From positions 1-64,000 of the forward strand of contig JANAVB010042255.1 of NCBI GenBank assembly GCA_029216955.1: a stretch of DNA of 64,000 bases. Reading direction: 5' to 3'. Source of the DNA: Iris pallida. Its lineage: Eukaryota > Streptophyta > Magnoliopsida > Asparagales > Iridaceae. Shown in pieces: positions 34,794 through 46,942 of the stretch (position 1 is the first letter of the stretch; the number at the start of each line of letters is the position of its first letter). The notes beneath the pieces are model-generated. The model was not told where the DNA came from, did not search any database, and saw only the letters and a program-made list of their open reading frames with translations. Made by a program: the position numbers and the translations under genes.

Positions 34794-35177
34794 GCGAATT
34801 TTGCATGTGGGGTTGGCTTAATTTGAATGCAGAAGATGGTTCTGGCTCATGAAATTGTGAGTCTATTCCATGTGGAATGCCTTTTCCAGTTCTTCAAGGC
34901 TTAGCATAAGCATAGAGGTGGTCATGGTGGCATCCCATGTGATGTGATGTGATGTGATGTGATGTGATGTGATGTGAGTCCGGAGCATACTCTCTTCTCC
35001 CCATCACAGTTCAGATGTAGTAACTAGAGCTGATGAATACTAATCCTTTTTTTTTTTCTTTTTCCTTTTGATAATTATTACAAAGTGCAAAAAGTGAAGT
35101 TCCTGATGGCATTATAATGTATATAATCCTCGTCTGCTGCCTTATTACATTAAGAATTTGGTTTCTTAATCTAGCAG

Positions 35178-36196
35178 AGAATGCAGTTGGCCCATTTTGT
35201 CGTCAAAGAACCCATGATGGTGACTGGAGAGTAAAACTTTGATACAGGTGGTGTACGACAAGTGGGTCCCACCTCAAAGTTTTCATATACATGTGCTTGC
35301 ACGATTTACGAAGAGAGAGAGAGGAGGCCCACTTGTCATACAGTGGCTGTATCAAAACTTTGATACGGCCATCTGTATCAAAGTTTTACTCGTGATCGGA
35401 CACGAGTGTGCTGGGTTGATCGAAGAGGTGGGGTGTAAAGTTTCTCTCGTGTGGCATTAGAACCTGGGATCGGCTGCATGCATTGCTAACGTGTACGCAA
35501 CCACCTCTGCCCTTGTATGAAGTTCTTCGCTACCACCTCTGCCCTGGTATGAAGTTCTTCCCCCATGTCCCGTGGGGAATGGTTCTCTTGCTAATCAGGT
35601 TATGTTTTACTTGGTTGACAAAAGATGTCGAGATGTACTAGCATTAGAAGATTTTTCATGTATAAGAGAATTATGCTGACAGCCATTTTTCACATGGGAC
35701 TGACTTGTATATTGTCTTCTATTGAATAATTCAAATATGATGTTGATGCGAACTTAGATTGTGCTGACTTTAGCTAAACGATATCAACTGCTAGATCTGG
35801 ATGTTACTCGGCCTGTTGGCAAGGTTTTGCCTTGTAGGAACGGAACGCGATGAGCTGACAGTTCTCTCTGACCTCTGCTGGGGCGAGGTAACTGATATCT
35901 TTGATATTTCTTCATCTTCTACTAATAACCCGACCAATGTTGGGAAGAACGGATAACGTAATTACAGGACACAGGATGATAATCGCATAATTCATTTATT
36001 TTTGTTTTGTAACAGAGAGGTAGACGTCGTGGGCATTTTTCCGCTACGTGGACACTTTGGCCTTATGCCTGCACAGCGGAAAGACTGATGTGAAGCCTCT
36101 GGTAACACACAGATACGTGTGTTTCGCCAGGAGGAACTAGAGGAAGCTTTTGAAGTGAGCGCTCGAGGCAGCAGTGCTATCAAAGTGGCTATTTAG
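35178..36196 (+). pseudogene. Sorbitol dehydrogenase pseudogene, unit C
   Basis: Same structure as unit A. The acceptor reads CTAGCAG here and in unit D instead of CTTGCAG. GHECAGLIEEVG lies near 35397-35432. Confidence 0.83.
35229..35391. mobile_element. Small MITE inside the pseudogene, unit C
   Basis: Inverted GAGTAAAACTTTGATACAG ends, same site as the other units; one extra GA in its GAGAGA tract. Confidence 0.8.
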
Positions 36197-36532
36197 AAGG
36201 GTACATCCAAAGTTGATAGGGGATCCAGATTGGAGCTAGTACAGGTTTGAGGAGAAATTATTCAGTACATCCCAATGTTTTATTTTTTGTGCTGCTTGTC
36301 GGAGTAATATTTTCGTAGAACAGAAGTCAGAATCGTTGAGGCGTGTGAATCACTGTCCTCAAGAAAAGATTCGCCCCTTATCGTAACTGTAAGACTGGAA
36401 CGACGACTTTCCTCCAGGATACGAGTTACAGATATATAGCAGTACCTATCTGCAACCTACTATCGAACAGAGATGAAGACGAACGGCAACGTTTCTGATC
36501 TCTCTCTATTTGGTGGTTTTGGATCTCAGCGG

Positions 36533-37125
36533 CACTACAAGAAAAACTCCATTTTACAACGTTGTAAAAATATTGTAAAAGAGCTTTTATAACGTTTAAT
36601 AAAAGGTCGTTATATCCAGGGTTGTTTAATAAAAGGTCGTTATATCCAGGGTTGTAAAAGGGGAGGCATCTTCCACAACGTTCGTTTGAACATTGTGAAA
36701 ACGTTGTAGAAATTTTTTCCACAACAGTTTACAAACATTGTTTAAATTTATAAAATCTAACAAAACTCTTTCTACAACATTTTCCATGTATTGTAAAAAT
36801 TCATTTTAGAACATATTATAAGTATTGTAAATATAATTTTAACAACGTTCTGCAACCGTGGTAGAAACTATATCTACCATGTTTGTTAAACATTGTATAT
36901 AGATTTTGTACAACAGTGTACAAACATTGTAAATTTTTTTACAACTTTTGAAAAATGTTGTAAATGTTATTCAATTATGTTTCACAGACGTTGTAAATAA
37001 TATTTATATGTTGTAATTGTAATATCAACAACAATTTAAAAGTATTGCAAATAATTTTTACAATGTTTAAAAACGTTGTTAAAATGTTATCTTACAACAG
37101 TTATTAAACGTTGTTGATTGTATTT
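36533..37125. mobile_element. CACTA terminus with subterminal repeats, unit C
   Basis: Same terminal motif and subterminal words; variants shared with unit A rather than B (for example AATATTGTAAAAG and AAATTTTTTTACAAC). Confidence 0.85.
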
Positions 37126-38133
37126 CCATTTAAAAAATATACAATTTATAAATAAAAATATATTGATTACAATTACAATACAAATACAAGTACATAATCA
37201 ACCCCTTTCTGTTCCAACGTGCCACACATCCATTTTACCATGCCCTCACCAAACTCAGAAGCAAGAGGTAGAGTGATTATCATCAATCCTAACCCATTAG
37301 CATCTTCGTCACTCTGTCGACAATCTTGCTCCAAGAGAAAAATAGCTCATAGTCATCGCCGAGGACTCTGTAGACTTCCCACTCCCTATCGCCATTAACA
37401 TGCCTACCAATCTCTGCCTGGAAAATTTATTATTCAAGATTAGTTTTCGAAGTTCGCAAAAAAGAATAGTACTAACTAAATTTTGTATGACAGTTGAATG
37501 TATTTCACGGACACGAAAAAATGGTATCGATTGTAAAATATGCCCACATTTGTGTTCACAGAGGGCTATGTATGTACATATTTGAAAATGTTCGTATCAC
37601 ATGTGTATTATGTTTAGACAGTAGATCAACATGCATTTGCAAAGGAATAAGAAGTTAATGATATATCATCAGCATTTTGGGGTATAAAAATCTAGTTCCC
37701 AACAAACTTTTGAATCCTAAATGTTTATCTTAGGTTATTTATATCAGGTCTGGTGTTTAGTGTTTAACATATAGTGATCTGAAAGTACAATATAAGATAT
37801 GGAATTACTTATCAAAGGTGAGTGTCCTAAACATTGAAATATATACAAACAATTAAACCAATAGTCAATATATGTTACCTTAGCAATTAAACCAGAGTTA
37901 TTCTAATATTACCTTAGCTCATAGAACTTCAGTTTTTGGAAAGTTAAAGCTAATGTAAATCCAAGATTGAATAGTAAAATATAACCAAAAAAAGCCACCA
38001 ATGATATACAAGTAGAAGTGGCCACTTAAGTTTAACCTCCAGCTGGTCAAAACTTGTTGACCTATAGTTGTATTTAATGAAGAAATCTACAGAATTCAAA
38101 AAAATAAGAAAAATGAGATGTAACTAAATTTAG

Positions 38134-38835
38134 CCAAAAGTTGCCATAACAGCAAACCTTTTTCCACCGGGATGCAAGGAATTCACTTAAAGTCGATCAT
38201 ATTTCTGTATATGATACTGGGGAAATCTGAAATCCCCATTTTAACCAGGATGATATAGAAGCTGCAGAAGCAAGTCTAATTGCATTGGTTTATTTGAATC
38301 AAGTCTTAGAAACTATGAAATGACTCACATTTTGGAAGAATAAAGCCACCAAATAATAGGATCGTTAGCAAGGACAATTTACCACAAACTGTAGAAGCCA
38401 CCATTGACTAGAAATATGAGGCAATGAAACGAAACATGGATAGTAACATTTGGTGCATAGCAAAAAGTAGAATAAATTGACGGAAGAACCTAACAGGTTA
38501 TATGAAAATACTTAAGAAACTTGAATAACAATAAGTGCTATGAACATTGTTAACCATTTTTCTAAACAAGGTTTAAGTTTCAGATATACATACCTTGAAG
38601 CCTCTGGGCTGTACCCAATGACATAATATGTGAGAGATGTCCATTGAAAGGGCTCTGTCCATAAAATATTGACTTTTAATATGCAAGCTGGAAGTGCATA
38701 TAACCATGTAGCATAGAAGTAAAAATCCCATTGCTTATAAAAACCAGAAGCCTGGATGATGTCATAACTCCAGTATTTCATTGATGAGTGTGTAAAAGAG
38801 GGAACCAAGATAGTAATTAGCATGTCGAACGTCAA
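38134..38835 (-). pseudogene. PDR-type ABC transporter fragment, unit C
   Basis: Same two exon pieces; the 107-codon piece at 38512-38835 is open and identical in translation to unit A. Confidence 0.8.
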
Positions 38836-38999
38836 CCCCCATTTGTATTCTTGATCCTTCCTGGACAGAACATGAATAAAAGTTTACCTAAAGTAAGGCC
38901 TTTAGTTCTTCTTACAAAAAACTTGTAGTTGTTAATTAAAACATTACATCATGTAGAAACTCAGCTGCTCCTTTTATAATGTTATTAATTAAAACATTA

Positions 39000-39190
39000 C
39001 ATCATGTAGAAACTCAGCTGCTACCACCGATGCTTCTTGAGGTACCTTCAGAACCAAGAAGACAAGCTTTGCATATGCATCAACCGTCACAAAGGATAAA
39101 TGCTGGAATTGATTGGTTGATTGAAGTAACAATGAGACAGAGGCAGTGACCTCATCACGAGTAAGACAATATGCAACAAAAAGCTCCTAG
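39000..39190 (-). pseudogene. NOT1-like exon fragment, unit C
   Basis: Same piece as unit A, with the 50 bp direct duplication present. Confidence 0.5.
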
Positions 39191-40208
39191 AAAAGACTAA
39201 AAAACTTTAGCATTGGCAGTGTTCTAAATGGCAGTCGCCAATAGGAGACTATATTATAACACATAACAAAGAGAACTATTACATTTAATAGAGTAGATAC
39301 ATAAAAGGCAAGATTTTAGAAAGAGACCACTTAGACTTGAGAAACTGTTTTAAGTCACTTCACAAAAATGAAATATAACTTAGTCACCAAGTGAAATAAA
39401 TAATTGGTGTATCGAGGACATAATGAAATACAATTGAATGACCTTTCGCAACCTTTCTCAAATTCAAAAAGAAGAGACATATGGCAGAACACACAAGTTT
39501 TTTTCAAACACAATACTATCTTTTACTAGTTCAACAAGAGTTCAAGTAGGCAAAGACATACAAAAATGCACATCTTTTTAAAATAATCACCCATATCTAT
39601 TGTTTGAGTTTGACAATAATCCAGAAAAAACATAGCAGGGGAAAACTACCACACGAGAACGACTTACCCTTATTAACTTTACGGAGTAGCTTTGGCCACT
39701 CTACTTGGAACAGACTGCATCGTCACCCTCACTAGAATAGGAAGGCGGCTGTGAAAACCCACCACTGCCATAAGCATCAGCATAAGGCTGCTGCTATTGG
39801 CCATAACCAGCCTGGCTCTGTGGTAGGGCACAGCCATACATCGGTACTTCTCTAGGGGCTTCCTAAGTAGTCTTAGCTGCTTGATTTGTCATTCAAAAAT
39901 GAGAATATAAACTCCTTTGTGTACATGACGAAAAAATAACTCAAAATGAGACTAGCTCATATGTTTAAAGCATGGATAATCAAAGTATAAGAGCCTAGAG
40001 CAAATAAGAGTTTCCAAAATAAATGGTCAAAAATTAAAAAATATATACATAACCGACACCTATAGGAATCGAACCATGGTCCTTCAATACAAACACCCAA
40101 TGAAACCAACTATGCTAGGCCTTACATATAGTAATATAATGGTACCTACCAGTATTTATTTGTTTTCAAGTCCGAACTACAGTCCGGACAGCCCACCTTA
40201 TGCTCCGC

Positions 40209-40271
<63 letters not shown>

Positions 40272-40573
40272 TAACCTTCATAAATTACTTACGATATTGT
40301 GCAAGCATATATATACTTGAGTTTGAACATGTTGCATGCATGATCAATACCTTCTGCATTTTTGTTTCAATGTTTCCCGTTTACCTTGAGAATAATTTAA
40401 TAGACAAATATCATTCAAATTTTATTAGAAACCCACATTATTTAGTAGCATCGTACATCAATCAATACACGCGATCTTGACGTTATTCTTCACTTCATTT
40501 ACATCTCATTTATTATTTTTTTTCTTTCCTCTTATTGCAGCATCACAAGCACACACTAGAAATGTGCTCTAGA

Positions 40574-42473
40574 TCACTTCTTGCAGACAATTCCACGGCC
40601 TTTCATCCCACTAGCACAAATAACGTCGGCCGGCTGGGAGACCATGGCGATGCCGGACACCGTGCGTCCGAACCTCGACACGGAGCAATCAGGTGTGTAC
40701 AAATCGGACGTCCTGTACTGGTGGAACCCTCCCATGATCGGCATGTTGGACGACATCTTCACCCTGCTGACATATCCCTCGCGGTAAGTTTGTCCCAGCA
40801 CGCCATGCACGTCTTTGGTGAGGGAGTAGAACTTGAACCCTAGCTCGAGGTGAGCGAGGCAGTCGTCGCCGGTCATTCCGTAGTTGTGCGCCCGGGACTC
40901 TTGCTCGGTGATCGGTACCACGCTAGCCTCGATCCTGAACTTTTCCTCGGCCTCGACCGTGATCGAGTTGGTCCCACTGGACCGGGAGATGGATAGGGAG
41001 GGCGTGCTCGACGACCGCCATACGCTGCCTTCGTTGGCGGGGAGGTCTATCGACTCACCGTCGTAGCTAAGTTCGAGGCGGTCGATAGCATCGTCCCATG
41101 TCGCGGTCTTCTTTGCACCAATGTACAGGTGGTGGTAGCCGAAGAGGATGGCCACGGACTGCACCCAGGTGAAGTCTCTGGTCCTGGACGGATCGCGCTT
41201 GCCGATGAAGTGGGCGTTAATATGGAGGTCGGAGTCGGAGAGGAGACAGAAGTCGTGATCCTTCTTTCCGTGGAAGTAGAAGGTGATGCCGTCTCCACCT
41301 ACGAAGCGAGGATCTTGGCACACACCGCCGGGCTTGTCGCAACCTGCAAGTAAGTATAGATCATCGTGTTCTCAAATAAGGTACTCATTTACAAGCTTAA
41401 ATGCATTAAGTCAGGTGAATCAATTGAGCTGCACTCCAAGCCAATCAAAACAATATGGATCACGGTCATGTGTTCACCGGTTCTGGGATATTTTTGAACC
41501 GACCGTTTATGAAAATCTATACTTTTGAGGCATTAGTTATGGTCGGCTAAATAAATCTTCCAAAATTAATGCAACATAATTTTGGTTGGTTTCGATGGGA
41601 TGAGTTTTGTTATTTTTTTTCCATTTATATTCTCACCAAAAATATATAATTATAACTACTAATATCTTTCCCTATTTAATTTTGTTCGTGTAAAAAACTT
41701 TCATAACCGTTGGTTAGTGAATTACGAAGTATGAATTGGACTTGTTTAAAAGTCGCTACTTAAAACCACTCAAAATCGGACCCTCATAACCAGTACTCTA
41801 AAAACACCTCGTAACCGCTACTCCTACAATTGCCAAGCGCATATACCATTTTGAATAGAGTATCAGTTGGTCTCTTGCTCTAAATAGCTAGGACGTAGTA
41901 ATTTATCCTGGGTTAGGGATACTTACCACAGACTGGACGACATAGGTCGCAGTCGACGTAGCACTTGGGGCAACTGGCAGGGCACTGGAACTCATAGCCT
42001 CCACATTGAGAACCTTTCTTGTCATGACACTTCACCGTATGTGGTTTCTCCGGCTTCTCTGGTTTCTCTGGCTTCCACGGCTTTTCTGGCCTCTCCCACG
42101 GCTTTTCTGGCCTCTCCGGCTTCCACGGCTTTTCTGGCCTCTCCCACGGCTTTTCTGGCCTCTCTGGCTTCCACGGCTTTTCTGGCCTCTCCCACGGCTT
42201 TTCTGGCCTCTCCGGCTTTTCTGGTTTCTCTGGCCTCTCCCACGGCTTTTCTGGCCTCTCCCACGGCTTTTCTGGCCTCTCCGGCTTTTCTGGTTTCTCT
42301 GGCTTCCACGGCCTTTCTGGCCTCTCCCACGGCTTTTCTGGCCTCTCCGGCTTTTCTGGTTTCTCTGGCTTCCACGGCTTTTCCGGCTTCTCCGGTTTGG
42401 GATCGGCCATAGCTGCAAAGGGAGCAACGGCAAGACAGAGAAGGATGAGAAGAGCGGAAACTGAACGGGCCAT
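40574..42473 (-). CDS. Root_cap family secreted protein, copy D
   Basis: Two exons, 42473-41927 and 41343-40574, 438 residues, the longest copy: its Pro-Glu-Lys repeat is 31 residues longer than in B and 16 longer than in C and E. Signal peptide, Cys-rich block and Root_cap domain as in the other copies. The intron has lost one base just after the acceptor-side GTATA compared with other copies, and lacks a TTGAG stretch further in; neither touches the splice signals. TATA box at 42534. Confidence 0.93.
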
Positions 42474-42533
42474 TGGAAGAAATGGAGCCAATGATCCGAG
42501 GATGGTTTGGGTCAAGGTGCGGTGTTGAGGCAT

Positions 42534-42540
42534 ATTTATA
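42534..42540 (-). promoter_or_regulatory. TATA box of Root_cap copy D
   Basis: TATAAAT on the minus strand in the same place as in copy B. Confidence 0.75.
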
Positions 42541-42913
42541 GCGAATTTTGCATGTGGGGTTGGCTTAATTTGAATGCAGAAGATGGTTCTGGCTCATGAA
42601 ATTGTGAGTCTATTCCATGTGGAATGCCTTTTCCAGTTCTTCAAGGCTTAGCATAAGCATAGAGGTGGTCATGGTGGCATCCCATGTGATGTGATGTGAT
42701 GTGATGTGATGTGAGTCCGGAGCATACTCTCTTCTCCCCATCACAGTTCAGATGTAGTAACTAGAGCTGATGAATACTAATCCTTTTTTTTTTCTTTTTC
42801 CTTTTGATAATTATTACAAAGTGCAAAAAGTGAAGTTCCTGATGGCATTATAATGTATATAATCCTCGTCTGCTGCCTTATTACATTAAGAATTTGGTTT
42901 CTTAATCTAGCAG

Positions 42914-43930
42914 AGAATGCAGTTGGCCCATTTTGTCGTCAAAGAACCCAAGATGGTGACTGGAGAGTAAAACTTTGATACAGGTGGTGTACGACAAGTG
43001 GGTCCCACCTCAAAGTTTTCATATTCTTGTGCTTGCACGATTTACGAAGAGAGAGAGGAGGCCCACTTGTCAAACAGTGGCTGTATCAAAACTTTGATAC
43101 GGCCATCTGTATCAAAGTTTTACTCGTGATCGGACACGAGTGTGCTGGGTTGATCGAAGAGGTGGGGTGTAAAGTTTCTCTCGTGTGGCATTAGAACCTG
43201 GGATCGGCTGCATGCATTGCTAACGTGTACGCAACCACCTCTGCCCTTGTATGAAGTTCTTCGCTACCACCTCTGCCCTGGTATGAAGTTCTTCCCCCAT
43301 GTCCCGTGGGGAATGGTTCTCTTGCTAATCAGGTTATGTTTTACTTGGTTGACAAAAGATGTCGAGATGTACTAGCATTAGAAGATTTTTCATGTATAAG
43401 AGAATTATGCTGACAGCCATTTTTCACATGGGACTGACTTGTATATTGTCTTCTATTGAATAATTCAAATATGATGTTGATGCGAACTTAGATTGTGCTG
43501 ACTTTAGCTAAACGATATCAACTGCTAGATCTGGATGTTACTCGGCCTGTTGGCAAGGTTTTGCCTTGTAGGAACGGAACGCGATGAGCTGACAGTTCTC
43601 TCTGACCTCTGCTGGGGCGAGGTAACTGATATCTTTGATATTTCTTCATCTTCTACTAATAACCCGACCAATGTTGGGAAGAACGGATAACGTAATTACA
43701 GGACACAGGATGATAATCGCATAATTCATTTATTTTTGTTTTGTAACAGAGAGGTAGACGTCGTGGGCTTTTTTCCGCTACGTGGACACTTTGGCCTTAT
43801 GCCTGCACAGCGGAAAGACTGATGTGAAGCCTCTGGTAACACACAGATACGTGTGTTTCGCCAGGAGGAACTAGAGGAAGCTTTTGAAGTGAGCGCTCGA
43901 GGCAGCAGTGCTATCAAAGTGGCTATTTAG
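42914..43930 (+). pseudogene. Sorbitol dehydrogenase pseudogene, unit D
   Basis: Same structure as unit A; the acceptor reads CTAGCAG as in unit C. Confidence 0.83.
42965..43125. mobile_element. Small MITE inside the pseudogene, unit D
   Basis: Inverted GAGTAAAACTTTGATACAG ends at the same site as the other units. Confidence 0.8.
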
Positions 43931-44262
43931 AAGGGTACATCCAAAGTTGATAGGGGATCCAGATTGGAGCTAGTACAGGTTTGAGGAGAAATTATTCAGT
44001 ACATCCCAATGTTTTATTTTTTGTGCTGCTTGTTGGAGTAATATTTTCGTAGAACAGAAGTCAGAATCGTTGAGGCGTGTGAATCACTGTCCTCAAGAAA
44101 AGATTCGCCCCTTATCGTAACTGTAAGACTGGAACGACGACTTTCCTCCAGGATACGAGTTACAGATAGCAGTACCTATCTGCAACCTACTATCGAACAG
44201 AGATGAAGACGAACGGCAACGTTTCTGATCTCTCTCTATTTGGTGGTTTTGGATCTCAGCGG

Positions 44263-44860
44263 CACTACAAGAAAAACTCCATTTTACAACGTTGTAAAAA
44301 CATTGTAAAAGAGCTTTTACAACGTTTAGTAAAAGGTCGTTATATCCAGGGTTGTTTAATAAAAGGTCGTTATATCCAGGGTTGTAAAAGGGGAGGCATC
44401 TTCCACAACGTTCGTTTGAACATTGTGAAAACGTTGTAGAAATTTTTTTCACAACAGTTTACAAACATTGTTTAAATTTATAAAATCTAACAAAACTCTT
44501 TCTACAACATTTTCCATGTATTGTAAAAATTCATTTTAGAACATATTATAAGTATTGTAAATATAATTTTAACAACGTTCTGCAACCGTGGTAGAAACTA
44601 TATCTACCATGTTTGTTAAACATTGTATATAGATTTTGTACAACAGTGTACAAACATTGTAAAAAAATTTACAACTTTTGAAAAATGTTGTAAATGTTAT
44701 TCAATTATGTTTCACAGACGTTGTAAATAATATTTATATGTTGTAATTGTAATATCAACAACAATTTAAAAGTATTGCAAATAATTTTTACAATGTTTAA
44801 AAACGTTGTTAAAATGTTATCTTACAACAGTTATTAAACGTTGTTGATTGTATTTCCATT
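44263..44860. mobile_element. CACTA terminus with subterminal repeats, unit D
   Basis: Same terminal motif and subterminal words. It mixes variants of unit B (AACATTGTAAAAG) and units A/C (CTTTCTACAAC). Confidence 0.85.
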
Positions 44861-45864
44861 TAAAAAAATATACAATTTATAAATAAAAAAATATTGATTA
44901 CAATTACAATACAAATACAAGTACATAATCAACCCCTTTCTGTTCCAACGTGCCACACATCCATTTTACCATGCCCTCACCAAACTCAGAAACAAGAGGT
45001 AGAGTGATTATCATCAATCCTAACCCATTAGCATCTTCGTCACTCTGTCGACAATCTTGCTCCAAGAGAAAAATAGCTCATAGTCATCGCCGAGGACTCT
45101 GTAGACTTCCCACTCCCTATCGCCATTAACATGCCTACCAATCTCTGCCTGGAAAATTTATTATTCAAGATTAGTTTTCGAAGTTCGCAAAAAAGAATAG
45201 TACTAACTAAATTTTGTATGACAGTTGAATGTATTTCACGGACACGAAAAAATGGTATCGATTGTAAAATATGCCCACATTTGTGTTCACAGAGGGCTAT
45301 GTATGTACATATTTGAAAATGTTCGTATCACATGTGTATTATGTTTAGACAGTAGATCAACATACATTTGCAAAGGAATAAGAAGTTAATGATATATCAT
45401 CAGCATTTTGGGGTATAAAAATCTAGTTCCCAACAAACTTTTGAATCCTAAATGTTTATCTTAGGTTATTTATATCAGGTCTGGTGTTTAGCGTTTAACA
45501 TATAGTGATCTGAAAGTACAATATAAGATATGGAATTACTTATCAAAGGTGAGTGTCCTAAACATTGAAATATATACAAACAATTAAACCAATAGTCAAT
45601 ATATGTTACCTTAGCAATTAAACCAGAGTTATTCTAATATTACCTTAGCTCATAGAACTTCAGTTTTTGGAAAGTTAAAGCTAATGTAAATCCAAGATTG
45701 AATAGTAAAATATAACCAAAAAAAGCCACCAATGATATACAAGTAGAAGTGGCCACTTAAGTTTAACCTCCAGCTGGTCAAAACTTGTTGACCTATAGTT
45801 GTATTTAATGAAGAAATCTACAGAATTCAAAAAAATAAGAAAAATGAGATGTAACTAAATTTAG

Positions 45865-46566
45865 CCAAAAGTTGCCATCACAGCAAACCTTTTTCCACCG
45901 GGATGCAAGGAATTCACTTAAAGTCGATCATATTTCTGTATATGATACTGGGGAAATCTGAAATCCCCATTTTAACCAGGATGATATAGAAGCTGCAGAA
46001 GCAAGTCTAATTGCATTGGTTTATTAGAATCAAGTCTTAGAAACTATGAAATGACTTACATTTTGGAAGAATAAAGCCACCAAATAATAGGATCGTTAGC
46101 AAGGACAATTTACCACAAACTGTAGAAGCCACCATTGACTAGAAATATGAGGCAATGAAACGAAACATGGATAGTAACATTTGGTGCATAGCAAAAAGTA
46201 GAATAAATTGACGGAAGAACCTAACAGGTTATATGAAAATACTTAAGAAACTTGAATAACAATAAGTGCTATGAACATTGTTAACCATTTTTCTAAACAA
46301 GGTTTAAGTTTCAGATATACATACCTTGAAGCCTCTGGGCTGTACCCAATGACATAATATGTGAGAGATGTCCATGAAAAGGGCTCTGTCCATAAAATAT
46401 TGACTTTTAATATGCAAGCTGGAAGTGCATATAACCATGTAGCATAGAAGTAAAAATCCCATTGCTTATAAAAACCAGAAGCCTGGATGATGTCATAACT
46501 CCAGTATTTCATTGATGAGTGTGTAAAAGAGGGAACCAAGATAGTAATTAGCATGTCGAACGTCAA
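45865..46566 (-). pseudogene. PDR-type ABC transporter fragment, unit D
   Basis: Same two exon pieces; the 107-codon piece at 46243-46566 is open with one private change (EPFSW). Confidence 0.8.
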
Positions 46567-46730
46567 CCCCCATTTGTATTCTTGATCCTTCCTGGACGGA
46601 ACCTGAATAAAAGTTTACCTAAAGTAAGGCCTTTAGTTCTTCTTACAAAAAACTTGTAGTTGTTAATTAAAACATTACATCATGTAGAAACTCAGCTGCT
46701 CCTTTTATAATGTTATTAATTAAAACATTA

Positions 46731-46920
46731 CATCATGTAGAAACTCAGCTGCTACCACCGATGCTTCTTGAGGTACCTTCAGAACCAAGAAGACAAGCTT
46801 TGCATATGCATCAACCGTCACAAAGTATAAATGCTGGAATTGATTGGTTGATTGAAGTAACAATGAGACAGAGGCAGTGACCTCATCATGAGCAAGACAA
46901 TATGCAACAGAATGCTCCTG
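46731..46920 (-). pseudogene. NOT1-like exon fragment, unit D
   Basis: Same piece as unit A, duplication present, just left of the Gypsy-2 insertion. Confidence 0.5.
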
Positions 46921-46942
46921 GAAAAGAAAAAAAAAAACTTTA

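Larger units (their letters stand above)
32342..40026. repeat. Array unit C
   Basis: 7685 bp unit. TA run at 32526-32567. The 3' flank of the gene (to 32868) holds nothing further recognised. Confidence 0.95.
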